Shown: positions 33,743 to 46,429, counted from the first letter of the stretch. The stretch is 64,000 nt of DNA from Neocallimastix lanati (nom. inval.) (GCA_016946835.1 JACVTC010000237.1:50499-114498); one strand, 5' to 3'. The notes: generated by a model from the letters alone, not told the origin. A program made the numbers and translations.

Positions 33743-34716
33743 ATAATGGGAGTGTGCAATCTCCCAGAATAAATAAAATTGCAAAATATATTTATGAAAA
33801 TTTAGAAGAAAATCATTATTCTATAAATGTTACTCAAAAGAATAAGTTAAATAAAAATAAAGTAAATCAAAATAAATCAATAATAAAACCATCAATATTA
33901 AACCAACCAAAAACAAAACTATTAAAACAACAAAAAAAAGAAATAAGAGATAAAAGAAGAAGAGCAAAAGATTCAAGTGATGAAGAAGAAATAATGGAAA
34001 TTAGTGATAATGAAATTGAACAACATGAACAACAAAATAAAACTAATAATTTAAGCAAAAATGGAATAAATGATAAAGAAGAAAATAATAAAGAAAACAA
34101 AAATAAAAATAAAAATCATAATGATGATGATATAGAAAATAACGAAAATAAAAATCATAATGATGATGATATAGAAAATAACGAAAATAAAAATCATGAA
34201 ACTAATACAAATAAGAACAATAAAAATAAAACTAATAATAATAAATTCTCAGAAAATGAAAATTCAAAAGTAATAACAAAAAGAAATATGACAAATATTC
34301 AATTATTAGATAAAGAACAAAAATTTAATATTAGAGAAGAAGTTCAAAATTTATTTCCAAAAATCAGTTTATCGCAATTGTTAGCAGCGAGTCCTTCAAT
34401 TAGAAAAGAATTAGAACAAGGACTTAAACCAAGAGTAGAAAGAATAATATGTTCACTATCTAACATAAATATTCCTATTATTATTGGAGAAAGTTACAAC
34501 GTACCACTTAAAGTTTTATTTGATACAGGTGCTAACATAAATATAATTACCCAAGAAAATTTCAACAAATTAAAAAGCAAAAATATAAATAAAACAGAAA
34601 ATGAAATTGAAATAAAACTAGCAGATAATACAGTGGTTTCTACAAATTATTACACAAATTTAAAAATTAAAATAAATGATAAATTAATAATATATGATAA
34701 GTTTTATATTATATAA
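33727..34716 (+). pseudogene. Start of Ty3/gypsy Pol: leader region and aspartic protease, truncated
   Basis: This frame has no ATG near its beginning and would be made as a Gag-Pol fusion by -1 frameshifting at 33733-33739. The first 230 residues are charged and Asn-rich, with a direct duplication of NHNDDDIENNENK (34105-34195). The protease follows, with active-site VLFDTGANINIITQ (34522-34563) and the flap-side block IKLADNTVV. A stop at 34714-34716 ends the frame soon after the protease. RT, RNase H and integrase are absent, so the element was truncated by the rearrangement that brought in the next relic. Confidence 0.8.
33733..33783 (+). promoter_or_regulatory. -1 programmed frameshift signal (slippery site plus pseudoknot)
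   Basis: TTTAAAT (33733-33739) is in the correct phase (T TTA AAT) immediately before the gag stop. After 7 nt, stem 1 is TGGGAG (33747-33752) with CTCCCA (33761-33766). The loop sequence TGCAAT (33755-33760) pairs perfectly with ATTGCA (33778-33783) as stem 2. Loop 1 is 2 nt and loop 3 is 11 A/T-rich nt. This is the geometry of classic H-type frameshift pseudoknots. The pol frame lies in -1 and is open from 33727. Confidence 0.85.
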
Positions 34717-34769
34717 AATAAAATAAATTAAATTTAATTAAAAAATTTAAAATAAATTAAACTAAAATA

Positions 34770-35565
34770 TAAATAATAATCAACTAGTTAAGTCGAAAAT
34801 AGTTAAATATAAAATAATTGTCATTTACGTCATCAAGAATAAGAATAATTAATGAAAAATAACATGTTTTCTCATGTTAATTAATAATAACCATTTTAAC
34901 TTAATATTTATGAAACATATAAAATAAAAAAATTAACAAATAATCTAAAAAGAGTCAAATAAAAATGTATATAAAAATTAAAATTAATATTGCTAAAAAT
35001 ATATTTTAATATAAAATTTAATCTATGATTATCCAATATTTTATAAATACATAAATACTCGAAATACTATAAAACGTGCTTAAGTTATAATTCTAAAAAA
35101 TTTTTTTTTCACTTTTATAAACAACAATAAAAACCTTAATATATATATGCTAATACATACTTAGTTATATATATTTAAAATAATAAATATTAATATATAA
35201 TAAAGGAATATAAAACATCTTTACTTAAACATAATTATAATATTATCTTAATATTGTGTGTCTCTTAATTGTGTGTTTATTAACAAATATTAACATTAAT
35301 ATATAATATTAACATAAATTATTTTTAATATAAATAAATATATATTAATATAATAATAAATATTATTAAATATAAAATAATATATCCTTACACACAAAAT
35401 CTATTCTGACATCATATAATTTAAATAAAATAAATTTTTATTGCAGATATATTATGAATTAACTCAATTTTTAATATACAATAAAGTACCACTAAGAAAA
35501 ATTAACCAAATAATTAACATTGAAACCAGAAACAATTCACAGAAAATAGTAAATTTCAAATAGAT
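34770..35565 (+). pseudogene. Leader and gag-start relic of the G family
   Basis: 34779-34870 matches the last hairpin unit and following leader of element G (ATCAACTAG..., AATAATTGTCATTT). 35440-35565 matches the gag beginning of G, but the start codon is changed (AAAGTACCACTAAGA for AAAATGCCACCAAGA). Between them lies leader sequence, part of which (34980-35290) is found inverted at 46910-47200. It is an old, truncated copy. Confidence 0.65.
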
Positions 35566-35589
35566 TTATTCGAATATGTTAAAATTAAT

Positions 35590-35987
35590 TCAATTGGCTT
35601 TTGATATACAACTCAAAAGTTCGATATCCTTTTGTTGGAATTTATTTATTAAATTTATTAGTTTATTATTTATTTATTTATTTATTTTTATTTAAAAATT
35701 ACATATATTTAGAAAAAGTTATCTAACAACTTTCTTATACTTTAATTACAAACTAACTTAATATTATTCAACACAAACTTCTCTATATTCAGAGAAATAT
35801 TTTATTTTTATATTATTTAGTTATAATTAATTATTAAATTAATTGTTCTTGTGATTAAAATAAACTATTAGTTATTATTATTTAAGTAAATATTTAATAA
35901 CTATATAAATATAAATATAAAATATTAAGAATATAATTAAAACATTGATTTATGCTATAAATTTTATTATCAATTATAAATATAATT
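35590..35987. repeat. Dispersed repeat, inverted copy at 47.44-48.50 kb
   Basis: The segment is the reverse complement of 47440-47511 plus 48183-48500, but lacks the 652-bp MITE found there. It includes a hairpin CTTTTGA...TCAAAAG near 35602. The type of repeat is unknown. It provides the empty site for the MITE. Confidence 0.7.
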
Positions 35988-36247
35988 TGTCAAAATAATG
36001 ATTAATTTAATTAATCTATCTTTAATATAAATAATGACCAATTACTTGTATTAATATTCAAAATAAAAAGTATAAAAATCATGGAATTATTATTTTATAA
36101 AAAAATAATATCTTATACAAAAATGAGAATAAAAATAATTTATACTGTTATAAAAAAATATTTTTCTAAAAACTACTAATCCATATATTTTTATTATTGT
36201 GTTTATTATAGCTTATTTGAGTGTTTCTTAACATAACATTTTTGACA

Positions 36248-36280
36248 GATTAAGACTCTCAATCTCAACCGATTAATCCA
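36248..36280 (+). promoter_or_regulatory. Primer-binding site of element D
   Basis: GATTAAGACTCTCAATCTCA directly after the LTR. It differs at one base (GAC for GAG) from the other copia elements' site. Confidence 0.7.
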
Positions 36281-36498
36281 TATAAAAGCTAAGTATTTTT
36301 TTTTAAAATAAAAATTTAACATTAAATAAATTTGAAATTTATATATTTATTATTAAATATTAATTTTTAATTATTTATATATATATATAAATATTTATAA
36401 ATTATAAAACTAAAATAAAAGTGGAATCTTTAATATTTAAAATAATTGTACAAAGAAGTCCAATATCAATATAATTGAATTTGAAAATAAACAAAAGG

Positions 36499-36680
36499 TC
36501 AGCTATTAGACATAAGCTGAGGATGAAATAAAAGATCAGCTATTGAATATAATCTGAGAATGAAACAAAAAATCAGCTATATTATATAAGCTGAGAATAA
36601 AAGAACATAACATGTCAGCTATGCTATATAAGCTGAGAATAAAAGAACATGACATGTCAGCTATGCTATATAAGCTGGGA
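36499..36680 (+). repeat. Leader hairpin array of element D
   Basis: Five units with TCAGCT, a loop of about 10 nt such as ATGCTATATA, AGCTGA, then GAATAAAAGAACA-like spacer. The last two units are nearly identical, with a period of about 42 bp. The second unit has a weakened 3' arm. Confidence 0.85.
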
Positions 36681-37302
36681 AAAATATAATAAAAAATTCA
36701 ATTATATAATAAATAATTTAAATAAAGATTTTAATTAAAATGAAATTACAATAATATATTAAATATGAACAATTAATGATATAATCATTTTCACAACAAT
36801 AGCAAAAATTTTTAAATACACTTAATATAAATAAATTAATCTCTTTATACTATTGTTCGTAATATAAATATATATAATACTTTGTAATAAACATTAATAA
36901 AAATAATTTATTCTTAATTAAAAAAGGAATAGTAACATAATCACACTCACATTATTTAATAAAAGAATCAAAATGATAGGTCTCAGTAATAATAAAATTA
37001 TACTAATTCCTCCCTCAATATTAAAAAAAAAATGTATATTAATATCTTTAAATTAAATTTTTTAAATATTAATCATTAAAAAATCTATATAAATAGATTA
37101 ATAATAAATTGTCACTAAAAATAGAACCAATCAAAATTAATTACAATTTACATTATTTAATTTAATAAAACGAAATCTAACTAAAGAAATAAAAAATATA
37201 TAAAAGACAAATTAAAGAAAAGCAATAAAAAATAAATTAAGAAAATAATAAAACATAAATACTTTTAATTAAAACAAGAAGGTAAAAATAAAAAAATAGA
37301 AA

Positions 37303-40300
37303 ATGAGCAGAAACAATTCAAGAAGTAACTCTAGAAACCAAATCATCGAAATTCCCGAATCAGAAAGTAATTTCTTCACTAAAGGAATCTCTTTCAATTA
37401 CTCCGAGAATTTCAATCATGTTACCGAATTAACGGTCGAAAACTTCCAAGATTGGAAAACTAACGTATTGGACCTCTTAATCATCAATAATCTAGATGAA
37501 TACGTTAGTTTACCAAAAGTAAAAAAATTGAGAAAGAAGGATATTAAAGAAGATTTAGATAAGTACATTAAAGATAAATTTAATAATTCTCTTGTTTACG
37601 ATATTGGGACAACCTAAACAGATATCAAGAATGACATCATGGTCAAATGGATAATTAATAATAGCCTGGGAAAGAAAACGAAAGAAATAATAAAAAGCCA
37701 TAGTAAGACCGCCTTCGAAATGTGGAACTTCCTTCAAGATTCCTTTACTTTAGGAGAAGAGCATCAAAAAATGCTATTACGAAATAAATTACACAGATTG
37801 AAATTTACCACAGATGATGACATACATATCTTCCTTGCAACACTTCAAAATATGATCGATGAATTGGAAATCATTGATACAGACATGAGTGATAGTGTAA
37901 AGATAGGGATTCTGAATAGAGCCTTACCTGAAAATCTAAGGTGGATAAATGTTTTCCAGTACAATAATGAATGGATAAAATGTTGCAATTACGTAATAAG
38001 AATAATACCAGATATTCTTTTCTCGAACATCAAGGAAAGAAAACTTCAAGAAGAAAACGCAAAAAATATTTTTAATTTACAAACTGAAAACAAAAATAAA
38101 CAAAATAATAAGCATTTAAAAATAAGAAGAAGAAAAAATGGAAAATGTTTTTTATGTGGAAAATACGGCCACTACAAAAAGGAATGTTATAAGTATAAAA
38201 GAAATAAGCTCTTGAATCAAAACAATGAAAATAAATCAATGAAAATTCGAAGAAAATTGAACAAAAAATATAATAAAAGTAAAATTAATAACAAGCATTT
38301 ATATTCAATAAGCAATTACAACAACTATAAAGACGACTACTTAGAAGATTTTTCTAAAGATTATAACTCTGACAATGCAATCGAAATTAATTGTTTAGAA
38401 AGAATAAATAATAAAAATCACGAAAATAGTAATATATATAATAATAACTTCATAGTTTGGATTTTAGATTCAGGTGCATCAATCAGTACTATTAATGAAA
38501 TAAAATTTCTTACTAACATTAAAAAATGTAAAACAAAAATTTTACTAGCGAATGGTAAAGAAGTATTATCTGAATTTTGTGGCGATTTTGTAGGATTCAT
38601 TAACAACAACAAATTCATTTTAAAAAATGTTTATTATTCACGATATATTAAGAGAAACTTAATTTCAATCAATCAATTAATTTCTCAAAATTATAAAGTA
38701 ATATTCAATAATTATGACAACTACCCACAAGCATTAATTTATGATAATAATGGAAATAGAATTTATAAATATTTATCTAATGATAAAAATACATATCAAA
38801 TTTTCACTTCCAAACACCAAACAAATTTAAATTCAACAAAACATAACGAAATCAATTATACAGTATCAAATAACCAACAAGTAATAGACCTTTGGCATAG
38901 ACGTCTAGGTCATTATGATATTTCTAAAATAAAAAATAAATTAAGTAATATCAATCTAAAATTAAAATGCCCAGTATGTATTAATTCCAAATTAAAAAAT
39001 AAGTCATTTAAACCATCTACCAATAAGACTAAACAAATTTTAGAATTAATACATCTAGATCTTTTAGGACCTGTTAATCCTTCAATAAATAACAATAAGT
39101 ATTTCCTTACAATTTTAGATGACTACTCTAGATATGGATGGGTCATCTTCACTGAAAATAAAAATGATGTATTTAACAAATTTATCATTTGGTATAATAA
39201 AATTTATAATTCATTAAATATAAATATCAAAGCAATTCGATCTGATAATGGGAAGGAATTTCAAAATAGTAAATTTCAAATTTTCTGTGAAGAAAATGGA
39301 ATCTATCATCAGTTTTCAGTTCCTTATAACCCTTCTCAAAATGGAAGGGTCGAAAGATTTAATGGTATACTTATTGCTTCTTCAAAATCACTTCTTAACG
39401 ACGCTGAACTCAGTCATGATTTTTGGGAGTTTGCTGTTGATACTGCAAACTATATTCATAATCGACTTCCCCATCAAGGCATTCAAAACAAAATTTCATT
39501 TGAAGTATTTTATAATAAGCCTGTAGATTACAATACTTTTAGAGTATTCGGATATAGAGTCTATTTCTTTGTGCCAAAGGAACTAAGATCAAAATTTGAC
39601 AATAATTCACATCCTGGTATTTTTCTTGGATATGGCGATCATCCTTCCACTTACAAAATTCTTGATGTTATCAATAATAAAATCATCCAATCTCGCACTG
39701 TAGAATTTATGGAAAATGAACCAGGAAATTCCTTTTTAAATCGTATTTATTCAAATAGCAAATTCAGGGAGAGCAACTGTCTAAACCGACTTAGATACCG
39801 TAATGAAATTGATGATTATAATAATAAAATAACAGATATTATAAATGAAAGAAATGCTACAACAAATTTTAACCAGAATAGAAATATTAACCAGAATAAA
39901 AATATTAAAAATCAATCCAAAAATAAATCTTCTAAAACAAATAGAATTAGTCGTAAATATTATCCCAATTATCAAAATAATAATAAAAAAATTATCATTA
40001 ATCACAGTAATCAAAATAATAATAATGAAAATAACAACAATACTATTGACAATAATTCAATCAATAATAATAACAATACTTTCAATCAGGAATTGTTAAA
40101 TTCAAATGATCACAATTTCAATAATAATTCAATCAATATTAATAATGAAATTAAAAATACGACTGAAAATGATAACAACAAAATATCAACAGAAAACCAA
40201 CAAGAAATTAACAACATTAATAATAAATATAACACAAATAAAGAGAAAAATCAAAACTATCAACATCCTAAAAATTCAAAAAGGAATTTAAACAATTTTA

Positions 40301-40704
40301 CAATTAATTCAAATAAAAGAAAAAAAATAAACAACACAGATGAATCAGACATGAAAATTAATGAAAATACATTAATTGAACCATATAACTTCAAGGATAT
40401 ATTCAAATTTAAAGATAAAATAGAATGGCTAAACGCAATCAAGAAAGAATTAGAAATCATGAAAAATCTTGATGTTTATAAAATTGTTAAAACAGTACCA
40501 TCAGGATCCAACGTAATATCATCACGATGGGTATTTAAGTATAAAAGAGATGCAAACGGAAATGTTATTAAAAGAAAGGCAAGATTAGTTGCAAAAGGAT
40601 ACACTCAACAGTACGGTATCGACTACAAAGAAACATTTGCACCAACACTAAAACAGGATACAGTTCGAATCATTACAGTTATCGCGGTTTTACAAAATAC
40701 TTAA
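37303..40704 (+). pseudogene. Gag-protease-integrase-RT polyprotein of element D, one stop and truncated
   Basis: Starts at ATG 37303 (MSRNNSRSNSRNQ) and stays in one frame to 40704, except for TAA at 37615-37617 inside gag. Gag core LRWINVFQYNNEWIKCC; CCHC knuckle CFLCGKYGHYKKEC (38146-38187); protease WILDSGAS (about 38458); HHCC block HRRLGHYD...CPVCINSK; integrase catalytic residues in LHLDLLGP, RSDNGKEFQ and NGRVERFNG; Asn-rich linker 39850-40300; RT start RLVAKGYTQQYGIDYKETF. At about 40690 the frame jumps from the RT segment to the RNase H tail (GFTKYLNNSLMDKFRN, in another frame to 40760). Roughly 1.1 kb is missing compared with element H. Confidence 0.9.
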
Positions 40705-41099
40705 ATAACTCTTTAATGGACAAATTTAGAAATACCTTATTAACGAAAATAATTAATTAATTATATTAAAATCAATCTTCATTTTTTTATCTTTTAAAAA
40801 GTTTTTTTTTTTGAAGCTAGATTTTTGGAGGGAATGTCAAAATAATGATTAATTTAATTAATCTATCTTTAATATAAATAATGACCAATTACTTGTATTA
40901 ATATTTAAAATAAAAAGTATAAAAATCATGGAATTATTATTATATAAAAAAAAATATCTTATACAAAAAAAAAAAAAAGAATAAAAATAATTTATACTGT
41001 TATAAAAAAATATTTTTCTAAAAACTACTAATCCATATATATTTATTATTGTGTTTATTATAACTTATTTGAGTGTTTCTTAACATAATATTTTTGACA

Positions 41100-41330
41100 A
41101 TTATAATAATTATATATTATTATTACTTTACAGTATAATTAATATTAACTCTTATTCTTGTTTTTGTTTTTCTTTAGTAGAAATAATATTGTAATTATAA
41201 AATAAATATTAATAAAAATTATTAATAACTCAAATACACTTATTAAACCAGCTACAACATAAAGAATATCACATTAATACAATAAAAACTAGATTAATAC
41301 ATAAATTTATGCTTTTCCTACATTTCTTAA
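41100..41330. other. AT-rich spacer
   Basis: Nothing recognised between the 3' LTR of D and the leader of M. Confidence 0.4.
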
Positions 41331-42439
41331 CATAAATTTATTATTAATTAGAGTTTTTATTTCTATTTCATATAATTTTAATTAATATTATTCTTACTAA
41401 TAAATTAATTGGGATAAAAATAATATATATTCTTGATTTTAATTGATAATAATATAATGAAATTATTATTATTATAAATTAAAGTTTGAGAATGTGGTAA
41501 AATATTGGGAAACAAAATTTTTATTGCACCTTCTTTTTATTATGTTAATAATATATATATATTATATATATATTTTTTTTTAAATGTATATTATATTTAC
41601 TATAAAATTTAATATTTTTTATTTTTTTTTTTATATATATTTATTGTATTTGTTTATGTTAATTAAATTGTAAAAATTTTTTTTTATTACTATATTTTTT
41701 TTTTATTTTCAGTTTATCATTTTGTTAACTGACTATACATTTTATTTTCAGTTTAACGTTTTGTTAAATTACTTTAACTTTATATTATTATTATTATTAT
41801 TATTTTTTTTATTTTTTTTTTTTTTTTTTTTAAAAATGTTCTCAATTTTCAATATGTTTTTATATGTTTTTACATTTTAATTATTATAATTATCTTTTAA
41901 CTTTTAATTTATAAAATAATGAAATTAACATATCTGAATATTTACCCCTATCATTTCTTTCCAGAATTAATTTTTTTTTTTTTTTTTAAAAAAAAAATAA
42001 ATAATATATATATATTTAGTTTTATTTTAATGGTTTTAATATTGAATAATACTTGATTTTAATAATGAAATATAAAATGTTATTTTTAAAATAAAAAATA
42101 GATTAATAATATTATAATAAAATATTGTTATTTTTTTTATTTTATGATATATAAATATTATTTTATTTTGTTTATTTATACTTAACTTTATTACTTGCTC
42201 AATCTGGTGAGATTGAGACTCTTAATCTGTTAAAAGTAGGAAACTCTTTTTTTATTATTATATTAGAATAAAGAATAGTCTATCTACATAATTTTATACT
42301 TTTTTATGGTATTTATAGTAAACATAATATGTGGCTTATTATTTCTATTGGTCACATATCTTACACTAATATATTAATTCATATAACATTACTCCTTTAA
42401 TTAATATAACTATAAATCTTTATATTTTTGTTTCTAACA
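41331..42439 (-). mobile_element. 5' part of a C/L-family element (M)
   Basis: Minus-strand LTR of 212 bp (42228-42439), primer-binding site (42196-42227) and leader including two hairpin units (41697-41775). It is colinear with 24849-26110 of element C in inverted orientation. No coding region remains. Confidence 0.8.
42196..42227 (-). promoter_or_regulatory. Primer-binding site of element M
   Basis: Minus strand GATTAAGAGTCTCAATCTCA next to the LTR. Confidence 0.75.
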
Positions 42440-42442
42440 TTA

Positions 42443-42955
42443 TGTTAAAGAATGAACAAATAATGTTAATTTTATTATTTTAATAAAAATAACAAAAGTA
42501 ACTTAACCACTAAAATTAAAATACTTATTTCCTTTCTTGGAGAACTTTCTTATGTTCTATTACTGCCAAATTATTACTAATATTAAATTTATTATTATTA
42601 ATATAAATTCTTTATCAATATTAATACTTTATTATTAAAAATAATACAATATTATTAATATCAATATTATTATCAATATCTAGTTTTATTAATATGATTT
42701 ATTCTCTCAATATTTTATTATTAAAGAAAATTGTATTTAACAAATATTATTAATACAGATTATTTATTATTAATAAAATTAATATAATTAATAATGATTT
42801 AAAAATATTTTATTTAAATCCATGATCCTTGTCATTAAAATTAGTAATACTTCCTTCCAAAATACACCCTATTTATAATAATATTATTAATAGATAATAA
42901 TCTAAAATACTTTAATTGAAAATATTAAATTTGTGATGTATATATATTATAAATA
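42443..42955 (+). repeat. Partial O-family LTR
   Basis: TGTTAAAGAATGAACAAATA and the blocks that follow (for example GGAGAACTTTCTTATGTTCT) are colinear with 28312-28440 of element O. No internal region is attached. The right boundary is placed where N coding homology begins. Confidence 0.5.
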
Positions 42956-44484
42956 TTTAATTGTTTTTGATTATAAATTTTATTAAAGTTGTATTTATTG
43001 GTAGTAATCCAGATTTTAAAATTATTAGAAGTGTTTGATGTAATAGTTATTATTATTGTTGTAAATTACTGCTTGAAGTTTATTGTTATTATTATTGAAA
43101 ATAATTTTGTAATTATTTTTAATTTATTCATTAATTAATATAAGATTCTTATTTAGTTTTGGAACTAAATATACATTTTGCAGATGGATGGAATGATTAT
43201 TGATGAAACCTGACATATCACCAATTCGTTTTGCTGTTAGTGATTTTCCTTTTGCAAGGAATATAGTTTCTTGGCAATCTCTTAAATTGGAAAGGAATCG
43301 TATATTATTTGTAACATTAATAGAAGCCCCAGAATCCAAAATACATTGTGATATATTGTTATTTGATTCAAAGTTATCTGAGATAATACTGGTAAAGTTG
43401 GCTTATATGTTATGTTTGGAACTATAATCTTTTGAAAAAATGTCTGAATAGTTGTATCATAGTTGTCTTTTTTCTGTTTTAAATCAATATATTTTTTATT
43501 ATTATTTTTATCAAAATTTTTATTTGAATGATAATTTTTATATTTATTGTTATTTCTAAAATGCTTCTTTGAGGAGATTCTCTTTTTATTATTGTTTTTA
43601 AATTTTCATTCGTAATAATAATGACCTTTCTTTCCACAGTGGTTACGCTTTCCATTGCGTCGTTTCTTGTATAATTTGATTTTTGTATTTTTATTTTGTT
43701 TTTTCTTATAATTTTTGCTGTTATTTTGAGTTAAAAGGATATAACTATTATCATTTATTGTATTCAAAATATTTTGTTCTTTGAAATTCGAGAAAACTAT
43801 TTCAAGTATAACCTTTTTTACATATTGACAGCATTGTTTCTAGTTATCTACACACTGAAAAACATTTATCCAACGAATATTTTCAGGGAGAGACCTATTT
43901 AATATTCCAACTTTAGTGCTATTGCTCTTATTTGTATCAATTTTTTCGTATTAGCTTATTTGGTTCTGTAGGTCTGTAATGAACATGTTTATGTCAGGCT
44001 CAGTTTTATATTTTAAAGAAGTAATTTTATTTTTTAATATCATTTTTTGTCTTTCGATATTAATTGTAAAAGATTCTATTTGCCAAATTGTAAATGCGGT
44101 CTTCTCATTTCCTTCAATTAATTTTTGAGTTTCTTCGCCTAAACTATTTATAATTATCCATTTGGTAGAGATATTATTTTTTATATCTATTTCATAGGTT
44201 CCAATATCATAAACTAACATATCGTCGAAAGGGTCTTCAATGTATTCAGAGATATTTTGAGTAACGTCTTTCTTCTTTAATTTTCTTACTTTTTCGAATC
44301 TGACGTACTCATCTAATTCATGAATAGATAGTAGATAAAGGATATTACTTTTCCATCTACTATAGTTGTCATAAGTTAATTCAATAACTTTCTTTGGATT
44401 ATCGGAATAATTGAAATTAATTTTTTGTTTTGGAATTATTGGTTGATCAATGTTAATTGTTTGAGTTTGGTTTCTTCTTTTCAT
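42956..44484 (-). pseudogene. Gag-protease of element N
   Basis: Gag starts at ATG 44484 (MKRRNQTQTINIDQP) and is open to 43951 (ELTYDNYSRWKSNILYLLS, KDVTQNISEYIEDPFDDMLVYD, TAFTIWQIE). It continues brokenly through the conserved RWINVFQ segment (near 43860) and a damaged zinc knuckle (near 43620-43660). The protease piece 43124-43339 has DSGASINVTNNIRFL and the flap-like LAKGKSLTAKRIGDMSG. The family differs from A, D, G and H. Confidence 0.8.
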
Positions 44485-45139
44485 TTTATTATTATTATTA
44501 AAAATGAATTATTATAATTTAAATTTTAGTTTAGATAGTGTTATATTTTTTTTTAATTATTGTAAAAAAAAATATTTATTTATATGTCTTTAAATCTATT
44601 ATAATCAATAAAAGTTTATTTAATTTGTTGAGTTTGAATATTTATATTGATTTTTTATTATTTTTAATTTTATTAATTTTTAACAAATAATTTTAATTTT
44701 TATAAATAGTCAATTAATTTCTTTTACAAATTAATTAATTTTATGTGGTGAGTATTGTTTGTAATTGTTCATTTGATTTATATTAATTTACAATTGATTT
44801 GAGAGTATTAATAGTAATTGTTTGTTTAATTGGATTTGATATACAGTCTTTTTTTTTATTTTTTTTTTTTTTATATTTTATTAACATATGATATTAGTAT
44901 TTATATTAATTGCTCTAATTTAATAATGTTTAATTCTTAATTATTTTTATCATCATCATTTGATAATATAACTTATTTTTAACATAAATGTTTAAATTAA
45001 ATTATAATATTGTTAAAAAATTTGTTTTATTTTTATTGGATTAAATTAATTTTAATATTAATTTAATATTCTTTTAGAATATTTTAATTTAATGTGATTA
45101 ATTGCATATTTAATACTGTCATGTTAAATATTAACTGAC

Positions 45140-45700
45140 TATTTTATTTTTCATTTTTTAAATTAATGTTAGCTGACTATTTATTTTATATTTTCAACTA
45201 TATTATTAGTTGAATAGTCTATTATATATTTATTTATTTTTTAGGTCTTAACATTAGCTGACTATATATTTGTTTTTTTCAACTTAATGTTAAAAAAATT
45301 TTTATTATTTTTACTATAATTATCACCTTTTTAAGTCTTAACATTAGCTGACTATCTATTTTGTATTTTTCAACTTAATGTTAAATTTTTATTATTATAA
45401 TTATCTTTTTTTTTTTTTAAACTAAATGTTTGCTGACTATTTTATTTTTAAATTTTCAACTTAGCATTAATTTATCGTTTGTTCTATATTTTTCAACTTA
45501 GCATTAGTCGACTATTTATTTGTGCTTTTCGACTTAATGCTAGTTGACTATGTTACTTTATATTTTTTTTTATTTTTCAACTTAACATTAACTAATTATT
45601 TATTTATTTTATATTTTTCGATTTAGCATTAGTTGACTATATATTTTATATTTTCAACTTAATGATTATTGAATATCTTACTATATTGTTCAGCTTAATA
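45140..45700 (-). repeat. Leader hairpin array of element N
   Basis: About ten units of 35-65 bp. On the minus strand they read TAGTCAGCTAATGTTAAGTTGAAAAATA with variants (TCGACTAATGCTAAGTTGA, TCAACTAGCATTAAGTCGA). The stems show G-U pairs and matched changes among units. Confidence 0.8.
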
Positions 45701-45927
45701 TTAACTAACAAACAATTACAATAATATTTAATTCACCACAAAAATATTGAAATTTATAATTGTATATTAAGTGATCGTTTATTAAATGAACAAATTATTA
45801 TATTTATATATTTGGATGTTTTCTATACATGTATATATAGAATAATAGGATTGAAATAGTTTATTATAAATTTTTACTTATATTAAAAATTATATGTATA
45901 ATGTAAATTTTTAACATAACTTAAAGA

Positions 45928-45956
45928 AGCTCAACTAGTAGGTGAGACTCTTAATC
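45928..45956 (-). promoter_or_regulatory. Primer-binding site of element N
   Basis: Minus strand GATTAAGAGTCTCACCTACT followed by AGTTGAGCT, next to the LTR at 45957. Confidence 0.75.
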
Positions 45957-46228
45957 TCTTCGAAAGATAAAAGAACATCAATATTTAATTTAGAATTTAT
46001 GTTTATTATAAATTATTATTATAAGTTCTATTATATTGTTATCGTTTTTTTTTTTTTTTATATATATATATATTTATTTTTATATCTTAAGTCTTTTCTT
46101 TTATATTTTAAATTATATTTACTATTTATAGTAATTTAATATTATTCGATAATATTTATATATTTAATATAAACATTATGTACTTAATATATATTTAATA
46201 TAAATATAATATAGACTTAATTCTAACA

Positions 46229-46425
46229 GCGTATATATATTAAAGTTTTTTATTATTGAAAAAGAGAAAAAAAATTTAAAATTATTACTTAAGCACGTTT
46301 TATAGGATTTCGAGTATTTATGAATTTGCAATTTATTGGATAATCATATATTAAATTTTATATTAAAATATATTTTTAAAAAATACGATTTGTTCATAAT
46401 TTTATTTGATACATATTATTAATTT
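46229..46425 (-). repeat. Diverged copy of the repeat at 47040-47210
   Basis: Shares TATATATATTAAAG...TATTACTTAAGC(A/G)CGTTTTATAG with 47040-47200 and with the inverse of 34980-35150. Function unknown. Confidence 0.5.
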
Positions 46426-46429
46426 TTTA

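Larger units (their letters stand above)
28312..34716 (+). mobile_element. Ty3/gypsy-type element O, 3'-truncated
   Basis: The left end is taken from TGATAAAGAATGCCCAAATA, which recurs as TGTTAAAGAATGAACAAATA at 42443. The putative LTR would end TTTCTTATCA at 31787, followed by a TGG-type primer site (31793). That implies a region of about 3.5 kb, so nested DNA inside it is likely. Then come a leader, an intact gag and the start of pol. RT, integrase and a 3' LTR are missing. Confidence 0.6.
35988..41099 (+). mobile_element. Ty1/copia element D with two LTRs and an internal deletion
   Basis: LTRs of 260 bp (35988-36247) and 265 bp (40835-41099) start TGTCAAAATA and end TTTTTGACA. They differ by few substitutions and some A-run length changes. 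Inside: primer-binding site (36248-36280), hairpin array (36499-36680), one long gag-pol frame with a single stop, and a polypurine stretch TTTTTGGAGGGAA just before the 3' LTR. Part of RT and RNase H is deleted. Flanking 5-mers (TAATT and ATTAT) do not match, so the ends may be recombinant. Confidence 0.85.
42956..46228 (-). mobile_element. 5' half of a Ty1/copia element (N)
   Basis: Minus-strand order: LTR (45957-46228, 272 bp, beginning TGTTAGAATTAAG), primer-binding site (45928-45956), a 1.4-kb leader with a long hairpin array, gag, and protease. Everything after the start of the protease-integrase spacer is missing. Confidence 0.8.

Noticed and set aside
33867-34100. Minus-strand open frame rich in Leu/Ser/Phe
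   Set aside because: Antisense of the Lys/Asn/Glu-rich start of the Ty3-type Pol frame.
37615-37617. TAA in gag of D as a regulatory stop
   Set aside because: Homologous gags read through this position with an ordinary codon and there is no slippery heptamer or following structure that I can see.
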